From the NCBI GenBank assembly GCA_965247075.1, contig CBDFGK010000003.1, positions 1,736,001 to 1,800,000 of the forward strand: a stretch of 64,000 nt of DNA, given 5' to 3'. Under the pieces are notes generated by a model that was given only the letters and a program-made list of their open reading frames with translations, did not search any database and was not told the origin of the DNA. The position numbers and the translations under genes are program-made. Source of the DNA: CBDFGK01 sp965247075 (lineage in GTDB: Bacteria > Pseudomonadota > Gammaproteobacteria > Pseudomonadales > Halieaceae). Shown piece by piece: positions 1 to 8,562 of the stretch; positions within the stretch are counted from its first letter, which is position 1; the number at the start of each line of letters is the position of its first letter.

Positions 1-1
1 C

Positions 2-244
2 GGTCATGGATATGCGCCCGCCGCCGTTGCTACATTTCTGCAAGCCGCAGACTATTGGCTCGTTGCTCATGCGTTGGCGCATGAATACACAGTTGTCACT
101 CATGAGGTTTCGGCAAATTCAACCAGAAAGATTAAGATTCCCAATGCCTGCATAGGGTTAGAGCTTCATTGTGTCAGCTCTTATGAAATGCTGCGCTGTG
201 AGCGGCCAACGTTCGTACTGGGTCCAGAAAGAGACGTTGCCTGA
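2..244 (+). CDS. DUF4411 family protein, C-terminal part
   Basis: The window opens inside an uninterrupted frame of 80 codons ending in TGA. The translation contains YWLVAHALAHEY, VVTHE and a tail with KIKIPNACIGL and SYEMLR, which resembles the C-terminal half of DUF4411 proteins, a PIN-like family often found with toxin-antitoxin or type I restriction genes. The stop codon overlaps the hsdR start (TGATG), so the two genes are probably translationally coupled in one operon. The N-terminus lies outside the window, so catalytic acidic residues cannot be fully checked. The family call rests on recalled motif similarity. Confidence 0.72.
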   Translation, partial: GHGYAPAAVATFLQAADYWLVAHALAHEYTVVTHEVSANSTRKIKIPNACIGLELHCVSSYEMLRCERPTFVLGPERDVA

Positions 245-3200
245 TGGCCTTTATCTCCGAAGCTGATGTCGAGACTACGTTACTGGAGCAGATGGAGCGG
301 CTGGGTTACACCCGCCTTGCCGACAACGTGACGGGACCGGACGGCTCGGCCCCGGAGCGTGTAGCCTGTTCCGACGTGATCCTGACGGGCCGCATGGAAG
401 CGGCAGTGGATCGTTTGAATCCGCATATCCCGATTGAGGCCCGACACGACGCCTTGAAGAAAATCATCGCCACCGAAACCCCGTCTCTGATTGAGGAGAA
501 CCGCCGCCTGCACCGCGCCCTGGTGGAAGGCGTTGATGTTGAATTCTACGCCGAAGACGGCACCATCCGGGGGGATAAAGTCCATCTGATCGACTTCGAC
601 AATATAGATGCCAACGACTGGCTGGTCCTCAATCAGTTTACGGTCATTGAAAACGGCGCAAACCGCCGTCCGGACGTGGTGATATTTGTGAACGGCCTGC
701 CGCTTGGCGTGATCGAGCTCAAGAACCCCGGTACTGAAACCGCCACCCTGACCAGCGCCTATAATCAGCTTCAAACCTATAAAACACAGATTCCTTCGCT
801 ATTCAGGACCAACAGCGTTCTGGTTATATCTGATGGTCTGACGGCGCGCATCGGCTCCCTGACCGCCAAAGAAGAACGCTTCATGCCCTGGCGCACAACG
901 GACGGCACCGATGTTGCGACCAAGGGCAGCCCGGAAATGGCCGTGCTGATCAAGGGTGTCTTTGATAGACGGCGTTTCCTGGACCTGATCCGTGACTTCA
1001 CCGTCTTTGGCGATACCGGGTCCGGCATTTCCAAAATTATCGCGGGCTATCACCAGTACCATGCGGTGCGACATGCCGTGGAATGCACGGTCGCGGCCAC
1101 CTCGCCCGAGGGAGATCGAAAAATCGGCGTGATATGGCACACCCAGGGTTCCGGCAAAAGCCTTCTGATGGCTTTCTATGCGGGACAACTGGTGCGGCGG
1201 CCAGAACTGGAAAACCCGACCATCGTCGTTATTACGGACCGCAACGATTTGGACGACCAGTTGTTTGGCACCTTTTCCATGTGCCGTGATCTTATCCGCC
1301 AAACACCCATCCAGGCAGATAGTCGGGAGAACCTGCGAGAGGTCCTGAACCGTGCCTCCGGCGGCGTTGTGTTCACCACTCTTCAGAAGTTTTCTCCAGC
1401 CAATGGCGAGACCGCTTATCCGGTGTTGACCGACCGGCGCAACGTCGTGGTCATCGCGGACGAAGCCCATCGCAGCCAGTATGGCTTCGAGGCGCGGGTG
1501 GAGCGGGAAACCGGCGAGATTGCCTATGGTTTCGCCAAACACCTTCGCGATGCCCTCCCGAAGGCCTCCTTCATTGGCTTTACCGGCACACCCATAGAGA
1601 AGGACGATATAAACACGCCTGCCGTGTTTGGGGAGTACATTGATATCTACGACATCAGCCGCGCGGTCGAGGATGGTGCGACGGTGCCGATCTATTACGA
1701 AAGCCGTCTGGCCCGTATCGAACTGGCCGAGGAGGAAAAGGCTGTAATCGACGCTGAGATCGAAGAACTCACCGAGGACGAGACGGTTTCCGAGCAGGAA
1801 CGCGTGAGGCGCAGGTGGTCTAGGGTCGAAGCGCTGGTTGGGACCGAAAACCGGCTAAAGATGGTCGCCGACGATTTGGTGCGACATTTCAAGGACCGGG
1901 TCACGGCCATGGATGGCAAGGCGATGGTGGTCTGCATGAGCCGCCGTATTTGTATTGGGCTCTACAACCAGATCACTGCCCTGCGCCCGGACTGGCATTC
2001 GGAGGATGACACGGAAGGTGTGGTCAAGATTGTCATGACCGGTTCGGCCTCAGACCCGCAGGACTGGCAGTCGCATGTGGGTAACAAGGCGCGCCGCGAC
2101 CTGTTGGCGAAGCGTATCAAGGACCCGGAAGACCCGCTAAAACTGGTCATCGTGCGGGACATGTGGCTGACCGGGTTCGATGCGCCTTCCCTGCATACCA
2201 TGTATATCGACAAGCCGATGAAGGGTCACGGGTTGATGCAGGCCATCGCTCGCGTCAACCGGGTATTTCTGGACAAGCCCGCCGGCCTTGTGGTCGATTA
2301 TATCGGCATCGCTCAGAACCTGAAGAAAGCCCTCGGTCAATATTCGGCGAGCGACCAGAAGCAGGCAGGCGTGGACGAAGCCGAGGCCGTCGCCCTTTTA
2401 CTCGAAAAATACGATGTAGTGCAATCCATGTTGCACGGGTTCGACTACATGCCCGGATTGATCGGCACGCCGCAAGAACGCCTTAACGTGATGGCAGGGG
2501 CTATCGAGTGGATTCTGCAGTGGCAACACAAAGCCGCTGAGAAAGAAACGACCAAGGAAGCCAAAAAACGAGCCCATCGGCGCTATCAGGATGCTGTACT
2601 GGCGCTCTCCAGGGCCTTCGCCTTGGCCGCCGCCAGTGACGATGCCCGTACGATTCGCGATGAGGTCGGGTTTTTCCAGACCATCAGGGCCGCGCTGGTT
2701 AAATCATCAGGCGCAGTGGGTACGTCTACCGCCGAGCGTGAATTTGCCGTGCAGCAAATCATCAACCAGGCGGTGGTCTCCACCGGGATTGTTGACATCC
2801 TGGCCGCCGTTGGCCTCAACACACCGGACATCTCTATCTTGTCGGAGGAATTCCTGGCAGAAATTCAGGATATGGAGCAGAAGAATCTGGCGCTGGAGGC
2901 CCTCAGGAAGCTGCTCAATGACGAGATCAAATCCCGCAGCCGCTCCAACGTGGTGGAAAGCAAACGGTTTTCAGACCGACTGGAAGAGGCCATCGCACGC
3001 TATCATACGAACGCCATCAGTACGGTTGAGGTTTTGCAGGAACTGATCGAACTTGCCCGCGATATTCGTGACGCGCGCAGACGCGGCGAGGATGACGGCC
3101 TGTCAACCGATGAAATAGCTTTCTATGACGCATTGGCCGAGAATGAAAGCGCAGTGGATATTATGGGCGATGACTCGTTGAAGGTCATTGCTCACGAGCT

Positions 3201-3384
3201 ACTGACCGGCATCAAGTCCAACGTCACCGTTGACTGGTCGCGCCGGGAAAGCGCAAGAGCCCGCATGAGGGTGCTCGTGAAGCGCATCCTGCGCAAGTAC
3301 GGGTATCCACCCGATCTTCAGGACACCGCTGTACAGACAGTCCTTCAGCAGGCCGAGGCCCTTTCGGCGCAATGGTCTGCCTGA
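244..3384 (+). CDS. hsdR: Type I restriction enzyme, R (restriction/translocase) subunit
   Basis: This is the 1046-residue motor and nuclease subunit of a type I restriction-modification complex. An N-terminal PD-(D/E)XK nuclease is visible with D144, and E158 and K160 in VIELKNP. A superfamily 2 helicase core follows, with Walker A QGSGKS around 301-306, DEAH at 406-409 and the motif GFTGTPI. The C-terminal region is helical and probably docks onto HsdM. Length matches the family. The ATG overlaps the stop of the preceding DUF4411 gene. No hsdM or hsdS follows, so these must lie upstream, outside the window, if the system is complete. Confidence 0.95.
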   Translation: MAFISEADVETTLLEQMERLGYTRLADNVTGPDGSAPERVACSDVILTGRMEAAVDRLNPHIPIEARHDALKKIIATETPSLIEENRRLHRALVEGVDVEFYAEDGTIRGDKVHLIDFDNIDANDWLVLNQFTVIENGANRRPDVVIFVNGLPLGVIELKNPGTETATLTSAYNQLQTYKTQIPSLFRTNSVLVISDGLTARIGSLTAKEERFMPWRTTDGTDVATKGSPEMAVLIKGVFDRRRFLDLIRDFTVFGDTGSGISKIIAGYHQYHAVRHAVECTVAATSPEGDRKIGVIWHTQGSGKSLLMAFYAGQLVRRPELENPTIVVITDRNDLDDQLFGTFSMCRDLIRQTPIQADSRENLREVLNRASGGVVFTTLQKFSPANGETAYPVLTDRRNVVVIADEAHRSQYGFEARVERETGEIAYGFAKHLRDALPKASFIGFTGTPIEKDDINTPAVFGEYIDIYDISRAVEDGATVPIYYESRLARIELAEEEKAVIDAEIEELTEDETVSEQERVRRRWSRVEALVGTENRLKMVADDLVRHFKDRVTAMDGKAMVVCMSRRICIGLYNQITALRPDWHSEDDTEGVVKIVMTGSASDPQDWQSHVGNKARRDLLAKRIKDPEDPLKLVIVRDMWLTGFDAPSLHTMYIDKPMKGHGLMQAIARVNRVFLDKPAGLVVDYIGIAQNLKKALGQYSASDQKQAGVDEAEAVALLLEKYDVVQSMLHGFDYMPGLIGTPQERLNVMAGAIEWILQWQHKAAEKETTKEAKKRAHRRYQDAVLALSRAFALAAASDDARTIRDEVGFFQTIRAALVKSSGAVGTSTAEREFAVQQIINQAVVSTGIVDILAAVGLNTPDISILSEEFLAEIQDMEQKNLALEALRKLLNDEIKSRSRSNVVESKRFSDRLEEAIARYHTNAISTVEVLQELIELARDIRDARRRGEDDGLSTDEIAFYDALAENESAVDIMGDDSLKVIAHELLTGIKSNVTVDWSRRESARARMRVLVKRILRKYGYPPDLQDTAVQTVLQQAEALSAQWSA

Positions 3385-3543
3385 CCTTATGGGATTGATG
3401 TGCTTGGAATAAATTGGATGTGGTGCAAGAACAAATAGGGTCTGCGGGCATAGGGGGAGGAGTCCATAGACGGTATGTCCATGGCGGCGATTAATTGCTA
3501 TTAAACGCGCCGGGTAACGCTCAACGATATTGCGCTGGTTTGT

Positions 3544-3879
3544 GTGGGTGGCGCGCTGGGCATCGGCACCGTGATGGACATCAGTGACAGTCTCACGCCG
3601 GGCTTGCTCGCCGAAGGCATCAAGGCCATGGCCCAGGTTAGTCAGTATGCGGATGTGCCTGCGCCAAATTTGTTACCCGATGCATCGTTTTATGAAGAGT
3701 GCCTGCAACAGGCCTTTGAGGAGCTGTATGACAGCGCAGAAAACGCTGCGGGTGTGAATACTTCACTGGTGGGCCGTTCATTTGCGGTGGTGGATATCTG
3801 CCAGCGCATGAATGGGCTATATTTCGAGCCTGAAACAGTGGCAGGACAGTGCCTGGAGACATTATGGGACAGAGATTAG
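3544..3879 (+). CDS. Hypothetical protein, possibly the 3'-remnant of a longer gene
   Basis: A 111-codon frame that I do not recognise. The open frame extends upstream to a TAA at 3502 but has no ATG; the only start is a GTG at 3544 without a clear ribosome site. The sequence ALVCVGGALGIG just around the start resembles the glycine-rich C-terminal end of thiolases, but the following 90 residues do not. It overlaps the next SDR gene by 16 bases in the same direction, which suggests it once was or still is translated with it. It may be a truncated gene. Confidence 0.4.
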   Translation: MGGALGIGTVMDISDSLTPGLLAEGIKAMAQVSQYADVPAPNLLPDASFYEECLQQAFEELYDSAENAAGVNTSLVGRSFAVVDICQRMNGLYFEPETVAGQCLETLWDRD

Positions 3880-4646
3880 AGGGCAAAGTTGCGCTTATTA
3901 CCGGTGCCAGTAATGGCGTCGGCAAAGCCACGGCAAAACGATTTGCGCAGGAGGGTGCGGCGGTAGTGCTGTGCTCGAGAAATGCGGAAGCCCTTGCGGT
4001 GGTGGTCGACGACATTGAAGCGGCGGGTGGCTGCGCATTGGCCATTGTGGCAGACATTACCGATGAGCCGGCGGCGTGCGAAGCGGTGGCCGCATCCATA
4101 GCACATTTTGGCAAGCTCGACATTCTGGTCAACAATGCCAATGCACTGGTGCCGGGCATGCTGACCGAGCACGATCTGGACTGCTGGCGTGCGAGCTTTC
4201 AGATCGCCGTTGATGCGCCCATGGTGTTGATGCGTGAAGCCTATCCCCAACTGATGGCCAATAGCGGGGCGGTGGTGAATGTGTCTTCGGTGTGTGCAGA
4301 TCTGGCGACACCCGGTGTGGCGGCTTACAGTGCCGCCAAGGCCGCGTTGCAATCATTGACTCGCAATGCCTCCATTGAATGGGCCAGGAGCGAGGTGCGA
4401 GTAAACGCAATTGTGATTGGCATTATGATGACACCGGCGTTGGAGTTGGCGATACCGGATGAGGCCGGTCGTATCGCTACCGCGCGCTCGGTGCCTATAG
4501 GTCGTATCGGCGAGCCGGTAGAAGCAGCCAACGCTATTTTGTTTTTGGCCAGTGATGAAGCTTCGTATATCACCGGTGTGGAACTCAATGTAGATGGTGG
4601 TCGGGCGGTGGAATTGGCGACCGGCACCGCTAACCGGGAGGAATGA
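3864..4646 (+). CDS. Short-chain dehydrogenase/reductase (SDR)
   Basis: A 260-residue classical SDR, an NAD(P)-dependent alcohol or ketone oxidoreductase. It has the cofactor motif TGASNGVG at residues 13-20, NNAN at 90-93 in place of the usual NNAG, the catalytic serine near 141, and YSAAK (Y155, K159). The C-terminal part NVDGG is also typical. The ATG at 3864 is chosen over an upstream GTG because TGGAGA lies at proper distance. It is followed after one base by a SnoaL-like gene and then by an Old Yellow Enzyme gene, which points to a catabolic operon. The substrate cannot be told. Confidence 0.9.
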   Translation: MGQRLEGKVALITGASNGVGKATAKRFAQEGAAVVLCSRNAEALAVVVDDIEAAGGCALAIVADITDEPAACEAVAASIAHFGKLDILVNNANALVPGMLTEHDLDCWRASFQIAVDAPMVLMREAYPQLMANSGAVVNVSSVCADLATPGVAAYSAAKAALQSLTRNASIEWARSEVRVNAIVIGIMMTPALELAIPDEAGRIATARSVPIGRIGEPVEAANAILFLASDEASYITGVELNVDGGRAVELATGTANREE

Positions 4647-4647
4647 A

Positions 4648-5286
4648 ATGAGCGATAGTGAACTACTGGCCCGCCTCGACAGACTGGAATCCCTGGATGA
4701 AATCCGCCAGTTGGTGGCCAAGTATTCCCTCAGTCTGGATATGCGCGATCTCGATGCTCACGTGAACCTGTTTGCGCCGGATATTCGCGTGAGCAGGGAA
4801 CTGACCGGGCGCGCCCACCTCAAACACTGGCTGGATGACACCCTGCGTTTGCAGTTCACCGGTACCTCTCACCATACAGGCAACCACATTATAGAGTTTA
4901 CAGATCCCGATCATGCACACGGGGTGGTGTACTCAAAAAACGAACATGAAACCGCCTGTGAAAATGGCGATACCGAGTGGGTCATCATGCAGATGATGTA
5001 CTGGGATAACTACGATCGTATTGATGGCCGCTGGTTATTCCGCCGTCGCCTGCCTTGTTACTGGTATGCCACTGACCTGAATAAACCACCGGTGGGAGAC
5101 AACAAGATGCGCTGGCCGGACCGGGAGAGCTACGAGGGTGCCTACCACGAGTTGTTCCCGTCCTGGCGCGAGTTCTGGGCCAGGGCGCCGGCGGAAGAGC
5201 CGCAGGTGGCTGCACCGGCGCCGCTGGAAGAATTTTTACATCGAATGCGTGGCGATCATCCCGCTCCCCGCATTCGCGTACGTTAG
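4648..5286 (+). CDS. SnoaL-like / NTF2-fold protein
   Basis: A 212-residue protein whose first two thirds read as an NTF2-like fold: the helix LDEIRQLVAKYSLSLD, then HHTGNHIIEF and WLFRRR strands. Proteins of this group act as isomerases, dehydratases or cyclases in steroid and polyketide metabolism, or have unknown roles. The ATG follows the SDR stop by one base and has GGGAGG upstream, so the genes are cotranscribed. A C-terminal tail rich in Ala, Pro and Glu is not part of the fold. The precise reaction is unknown. Confidence 0.82.
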   Translation: MSDSELLARLDRLESLDEIRQLVAKYSLSLDMRDLDAHVNLFAPDIRVSRELTGRAHLKHWLDDTLRLQFTGTSHHTGNHIIEFTDPDHAHGVVYSKNEHETACENGDTEWVIMQMMYWDNYDRIDGRWLFRRRLPCYWYATDLNKPPVGDNKMRWPDRESYEGAYHELFPSWREFWARAPAEEPQVAAPAPLEEFLHRMRGDHPAPRIRVR

Positions 5287-5295
5287 GGAAATACT

Positions 5296-6372
5296 ATGTC
5301 ATCAGGTACAGCAGCACTTTTTAAACCTCTTACCCTGGGCCGTCTGCAGTTACGCAATCGCGTAGTGATGGCGCCCATGACCCGCAGCCGCGCCGCAGCG
5401 GGGGATATGCCCACGGCTTTAATGGCGCAGTACTATCGCCAGCGCGCCGGCGCCGGGTTGATCATCAGCGAGGGAATCTCTCCCAGTGCCGATGGCATTG
5501 GCTATTGCCGTACCCCGGGTATCTACAACCGGCAACAGGTCGATGCCTGGGGCCACATCGTGGATGCGGTGCATGGCGAAGGTGGCGTGATCATCGCCCA
5601 GCTCATGCACTGCGGGCGGGTGGCCAGCCGGCTAAACAAGTCAGCGGATAGTGAAACAGTTGCCCCCTCAGCGGTCCAGGCCAAAGGTGAAATGTACACC
5701 GACGCCCAGGGTATGGTTCCCTTTGATACGCCCCGTGCCCTGACCAGTGAGGAAATTGGCCAGGTTGTTGAGGAATATGTGGCAGCCACCCGTAACGCGT
5801 ATGCGGCGGGATTTGACGGTGTAGAGCTGCACTGCACCAGTGGCTACTTGCCGGCGCAGTTTCTCTCTACCGGCAGTAACCGGCGCGACGATCAATACGG
5901 TGGCAGCGTCGGCAACCGGGTGCGGTTCCCATTGGAGGTTTTACATGCCATCAGCGCTGTGGATGGCGCCAATCGCGTCGGCTTCCGTATCTGTCCGGAC
6001 AACCCCTTCAACGGTTTATCCGATGAAGACCCACAGCAAACCTTTGATACATTCCTGTTAGCTGCCGGCGCTTTGGACCTGGCCTTCATCCATGCCATTC
6101 GCATGCCCCGTGGGCGGGTCGATAACCTGGCACTGGCGCAGCAGTATTTTGCTGGCAGGGTGGTCGGTAACGAGAGCTACAGTCGCGATGAGGCCTCGGT
6201 TGCCATCGAGTCTGGAAACCTGGCGGCGGTTAGCTTCGGCCGTTCCTTCATCGGTAATCCCGATCTGGTAGAGCGGCTTCGCAATGACTGGTCACTGGCG
6301 GATTTTGATATGAATGGCTTGTACAATCCAGGCGAGGAAGGCTACACAGATTACCCGGACTACTCTGCATGA
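5296..6372 (+). CDS. Old Yellow Enzyme family NADH:flavin oxidoreductase (alkene reductase)
   Basis: A 358-residue TIM-barrel flavoenzyme of the NemA/OYE group, which reduces activated C=C bonds. N-terminal LFKPLTLG and MAPMTRSRA are typical, as are GYLPAQFLS and YGGSVGNR. The FMN/substrate motif, usually HxxN or HxxH, reads HCTS here (about residues 178-181), so the second ligand is Ser. The tyrosine that follows in GYL is present. The gene lies nine bases after the SnoaL gene and its stop overlaps the PQQ dehydrogenase start (ATGA), so these form one operon. Confidence 0.92.
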   Translation: MSSGTAALFKPLTLGRLQLRNRVVMAPMTRSRAAAGDMPTALMAQYYRQRAGAGLIISEGISPSADGIGYCRTPGIYNRQQVDAWGHIVDAVHGEGGVIIAQLMHCGRVASRLNKSADSETVAPSAVQAKGEMYTDAQGMVPFDTPRALTSEEIGQVVEEYVAATRNAYAAGFDGVELHCTSGYLPAQFLSTGSNRRDDQYGGSVGNRVRFPLEVLHAISAVDGANRVGFRICPDNPFNGLSDEDPQQTFDTFLLAAGALDLAFIHAIRMPRGRVDNLALAQQYFAGRVVGNESYSRDEASVAIESGNLAAVSFGRSFIGNPDLVERLRNDWSLADFDMNGLYNPGEEGYTDYPDYSA

Positions 6373-8471
6373 GAGTAGCGCTACTGTGCCTGTCGCTGCT
6401 GGCCTCAACGACGCCGGCGGACGCTTCCCAGGATTGGCCCAGCTATGGAGGCGACAAGGGCAATCGCCAGTATTCCACACTCAGCCAGATCAACCGGGAC
6501 AATGTAGCACAGCTAAAACCTGCCTGGATCTATAGCAGCGCCGGCGGAGAAGCGATTCACCCGACTTCGGAGTTACAGGTAAACCCGCTGGTAATTGGCG
6601 ACGTGCTGTATGGCCGCAATCCCAACCATAATGTTTTTGCGATTAGCGCCATAACCGGCGAGGAACTGTGGCAGTACGACCCGCGTTCCAACCGGGATAT
6701 CCTGCTCGGCGCCTACATGCGCGGGCTGGCCTTTTGGCGCGAGGGTGATGATGCCAGGCTGTTGGTTAATGTGGCCAATTACCTGCTGGCCCTGGATGCG
6801 AACACCGGCAAACCGATAACGGGTTTTGGAGACCAGGGCTGGGTTGACCTGAAGCAAGGCCTGGGTCGCGACCCGAAAACTATTTCCATCTATGCGCCGT
6901 CTCCGGGCGTGGTATTTGACGACCTGCTTATTGTCGGTACGGCGACTACCGAAAGTGAAGGGGCAGCGCCGGGGCATATTCGTGCCTACGACGTGCGTAC
7001 CGGCGCCCTGGCCTGGATATTTCACACCATTGCCCAGCCGGGTGAGTTCGGTCATGACAGTTGGCCGGAAGCTGCCTACAGGACGGCCGGCGGTGCCAAC
7101 GCCTGGGCCGGGCTGTCGATAGATGAACAACGCGGGCTGGTGTTTGTGCCGACCGGTTCACCCACTCCCGATTTTGACGGCAGTCGCCGACATGGCGCCA
7201 ACCTGTTTGGCAACACACTGCTGGCCCTGGATGCAAAAACCGGTGCGCGGCGTTGGCACTACCAGACCGTGCATCACGATTTGTGGGACCGCGATCTCAG
7301 CTCGGCGCCGACGCTGGTTACGGTGCAGCAGCGGGGGCGCTCCGTAGATGCCGTGGCCCAGGCCTCCAAGCAGGGTTTTATTTACCTGTTGAATCGTGAC
7401 AGCGGTGAGCCCATCTTTCCGATTGAGGAGGTGAGTGTGCCGGCATCCGATGTGCCCGGCGCAAAGCCCTGGCCCACCCAGCCCCGAGTCACTTTGCCCG
7501 AGCCCGTGACCCGGCAGGCATTTACCAAAGACCAGATCACCAATATCAATCCGGCGGCGCATGCCTATGTGACCGCGCTGTATGAGCACAGTGAGGCGTT
7601 TGCCTTTTTGCGCCCCATCGGGCTCAAGCCGACCATCCTGTTTCCGGCCTTCTACGGTGCCACCAACTACGGCGGTGGCGCTTTTGATCCGACCACCAAT
7701 ACCTACTTTATTAACGCCATGGAAGCGGCCCATCGCGTGAAGATGGCGGCTGTCAGCGTACCATCCGATAGTGCCGGGGGAGATTTCGGCGCCTACCTGT
7801 ACCAGAAGTATTGTGGTGGCTGCCACGGTCCTGCACGTGAGGGTTTTTATCCCTACGCGCCACCGTTGGTAGGGCTGGCACAGCGCATAGACAAAAATCA
7901 GGCGCGCACGACAATCATGCAAGGCCGCGGTCGCATGATGGCCTTTGGTGGTTTGCCTGCTCATGAGGTCGATGAGTTGGTGGATTACCTGTTTGGTGCG
8001 GATGACATACCCGCAACAGCTTCGACAGCCGGGGCAGGAGGCAAGGTCGAATACCTGTTGGATGGCTACACGGATTTTCTCGATGATCGCGGCTATCCGG
8101 CCATCAAACCGCCCTGGGGTACGCTCAATGCTATTGACCTGAATACGGGCAAACGCAAGTGGCAGGTCACGTTGGGCGAGATACCCGCGTTGACGGCGGA
8201 GGGCGTGCCGCCAACCGGGACGCTCAATTATGGCGGCCCGGTAGTCACTGCCGGTGGCCTCATTTTTATCGCCGCCACTACCGATGAGAAAATTCGCGCC
8301 TTCGACAGCGCTACCGGTACCCTGTTGTGGGAGTACAATCTCCCCGCGGCGGGCTACGCCACACCGGCAATTTACATGGCCAATGGCAAGCAATACCTGG
8401 TGATTGCCTGTGGTGGGGGCAAGCTGGGTACGCCGGCAGGGGATCAGTACCTAGCCTTCGCGCTGCCCTGA
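6369..8471 (+). CDS. PQQ-dependent dehydrogenase with embedded cytochrome c domain
   Basis: A 700-residue periplasmic quinohemoprotein. A signal peptide (ALLCLSLLASTTPADA) is followed by WPSYGGDKGNRQYS, the usual opening of PQQ alcohol or glucose dehydrogenase beta-propellers. Several propeller blades have the pattern ALDAKTG-x-x-x-W. A c-type haem site CGGCH is at residues 482-486 and is followed by PPLVGLAQR and a methionine-rich stretch. The haem domain is therefore inserted before the last propeller blade(s), which resume near IDLNTGKRKW, instead of sitting at the C-terminus. It likely passes electrons from an alcohol or sugar to the respiratory chain. The start overlaps the OYE gene stop by four bases. 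Confidence 0.93.
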   Translation: MRVALLCLSLLASTTPADASQDWPSYGGDKGNRQYSTLSQINRDNVAQLKPAWIYSSAGGEAIHPTSELQVNPLVIGDVLYGRNPNHNVFAISAITGEELWQYDPRSNRDILLGAYMRGLAFWREGDDARLLVNVANYLLALDANTGKPITGFGDQGWVDLKQGLGRDPKTISIYAPSPGVVFDDLLIVGTATTESEGAAPGHIRAYDVRTGALAWIFHTIAQPGEFGHDSWPEAAYRTAGGANAWAGLSIDEQRGLVFVPTGSPTPDFDGSRRHGANLFGNTLLALDAKTGARRWHYQTVHHDLWDRDLSSAPTLVTVQQRGRSVDAVAQASKQGFIYLLNRDSGEPIFPIEEVSVPASDVPGAKPWPTQPRVTLPEPVTRQAFTKDQITNINPAAHAYVTALYEHSEAFAFLRPIGLKPTILFPAFYGATNYGGGAFDPTTNTYFINAMEAAHRVKMAAVSVPSDSAGGDFGAYLYQKYCGGCHGPAREGFYPYAPPLVGLAQRIDKNQARTTIMQGRGRMMAFGGLPAHEVDELVDYLFGADDIPATASTAGAGGKVEYLLDGYTDFLDDRGYPAIKPPWGTLNAIDLNTGKRKWQVTLGEIPALTAEGVPPTGTLNYGGPVVTAGGLIFIAATTDEKIRAFDSATGTLLWEYNLPAAGYATPAIYMANGKQYLVIACGGGKLGTPAGDQYLAFALP

Positions 8472-8562
8472 CTATACTCAATATCTGGACGGTTCTACCG
8501 GACTGATCTACTGTGGCAATAAATGCTGTTTGGACTCTTACCCCAGCACAGGAGACCTGATT

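Noticed and set aside
799..1542. Long minus-strand frame of 247 codons inside hsdR
   Set aside because: Lies antisense within a clear, full-length hsdR; composition follows the third-position pattern of the sense gene and no motif is seen.
7158..8393. Minus-strand frame of 411 codons opposite the PQQ dehydrogenase gene
   Set aside because: Antisense shadow of a high-GC gene with clear domains on the other strand; no start signal or motif.
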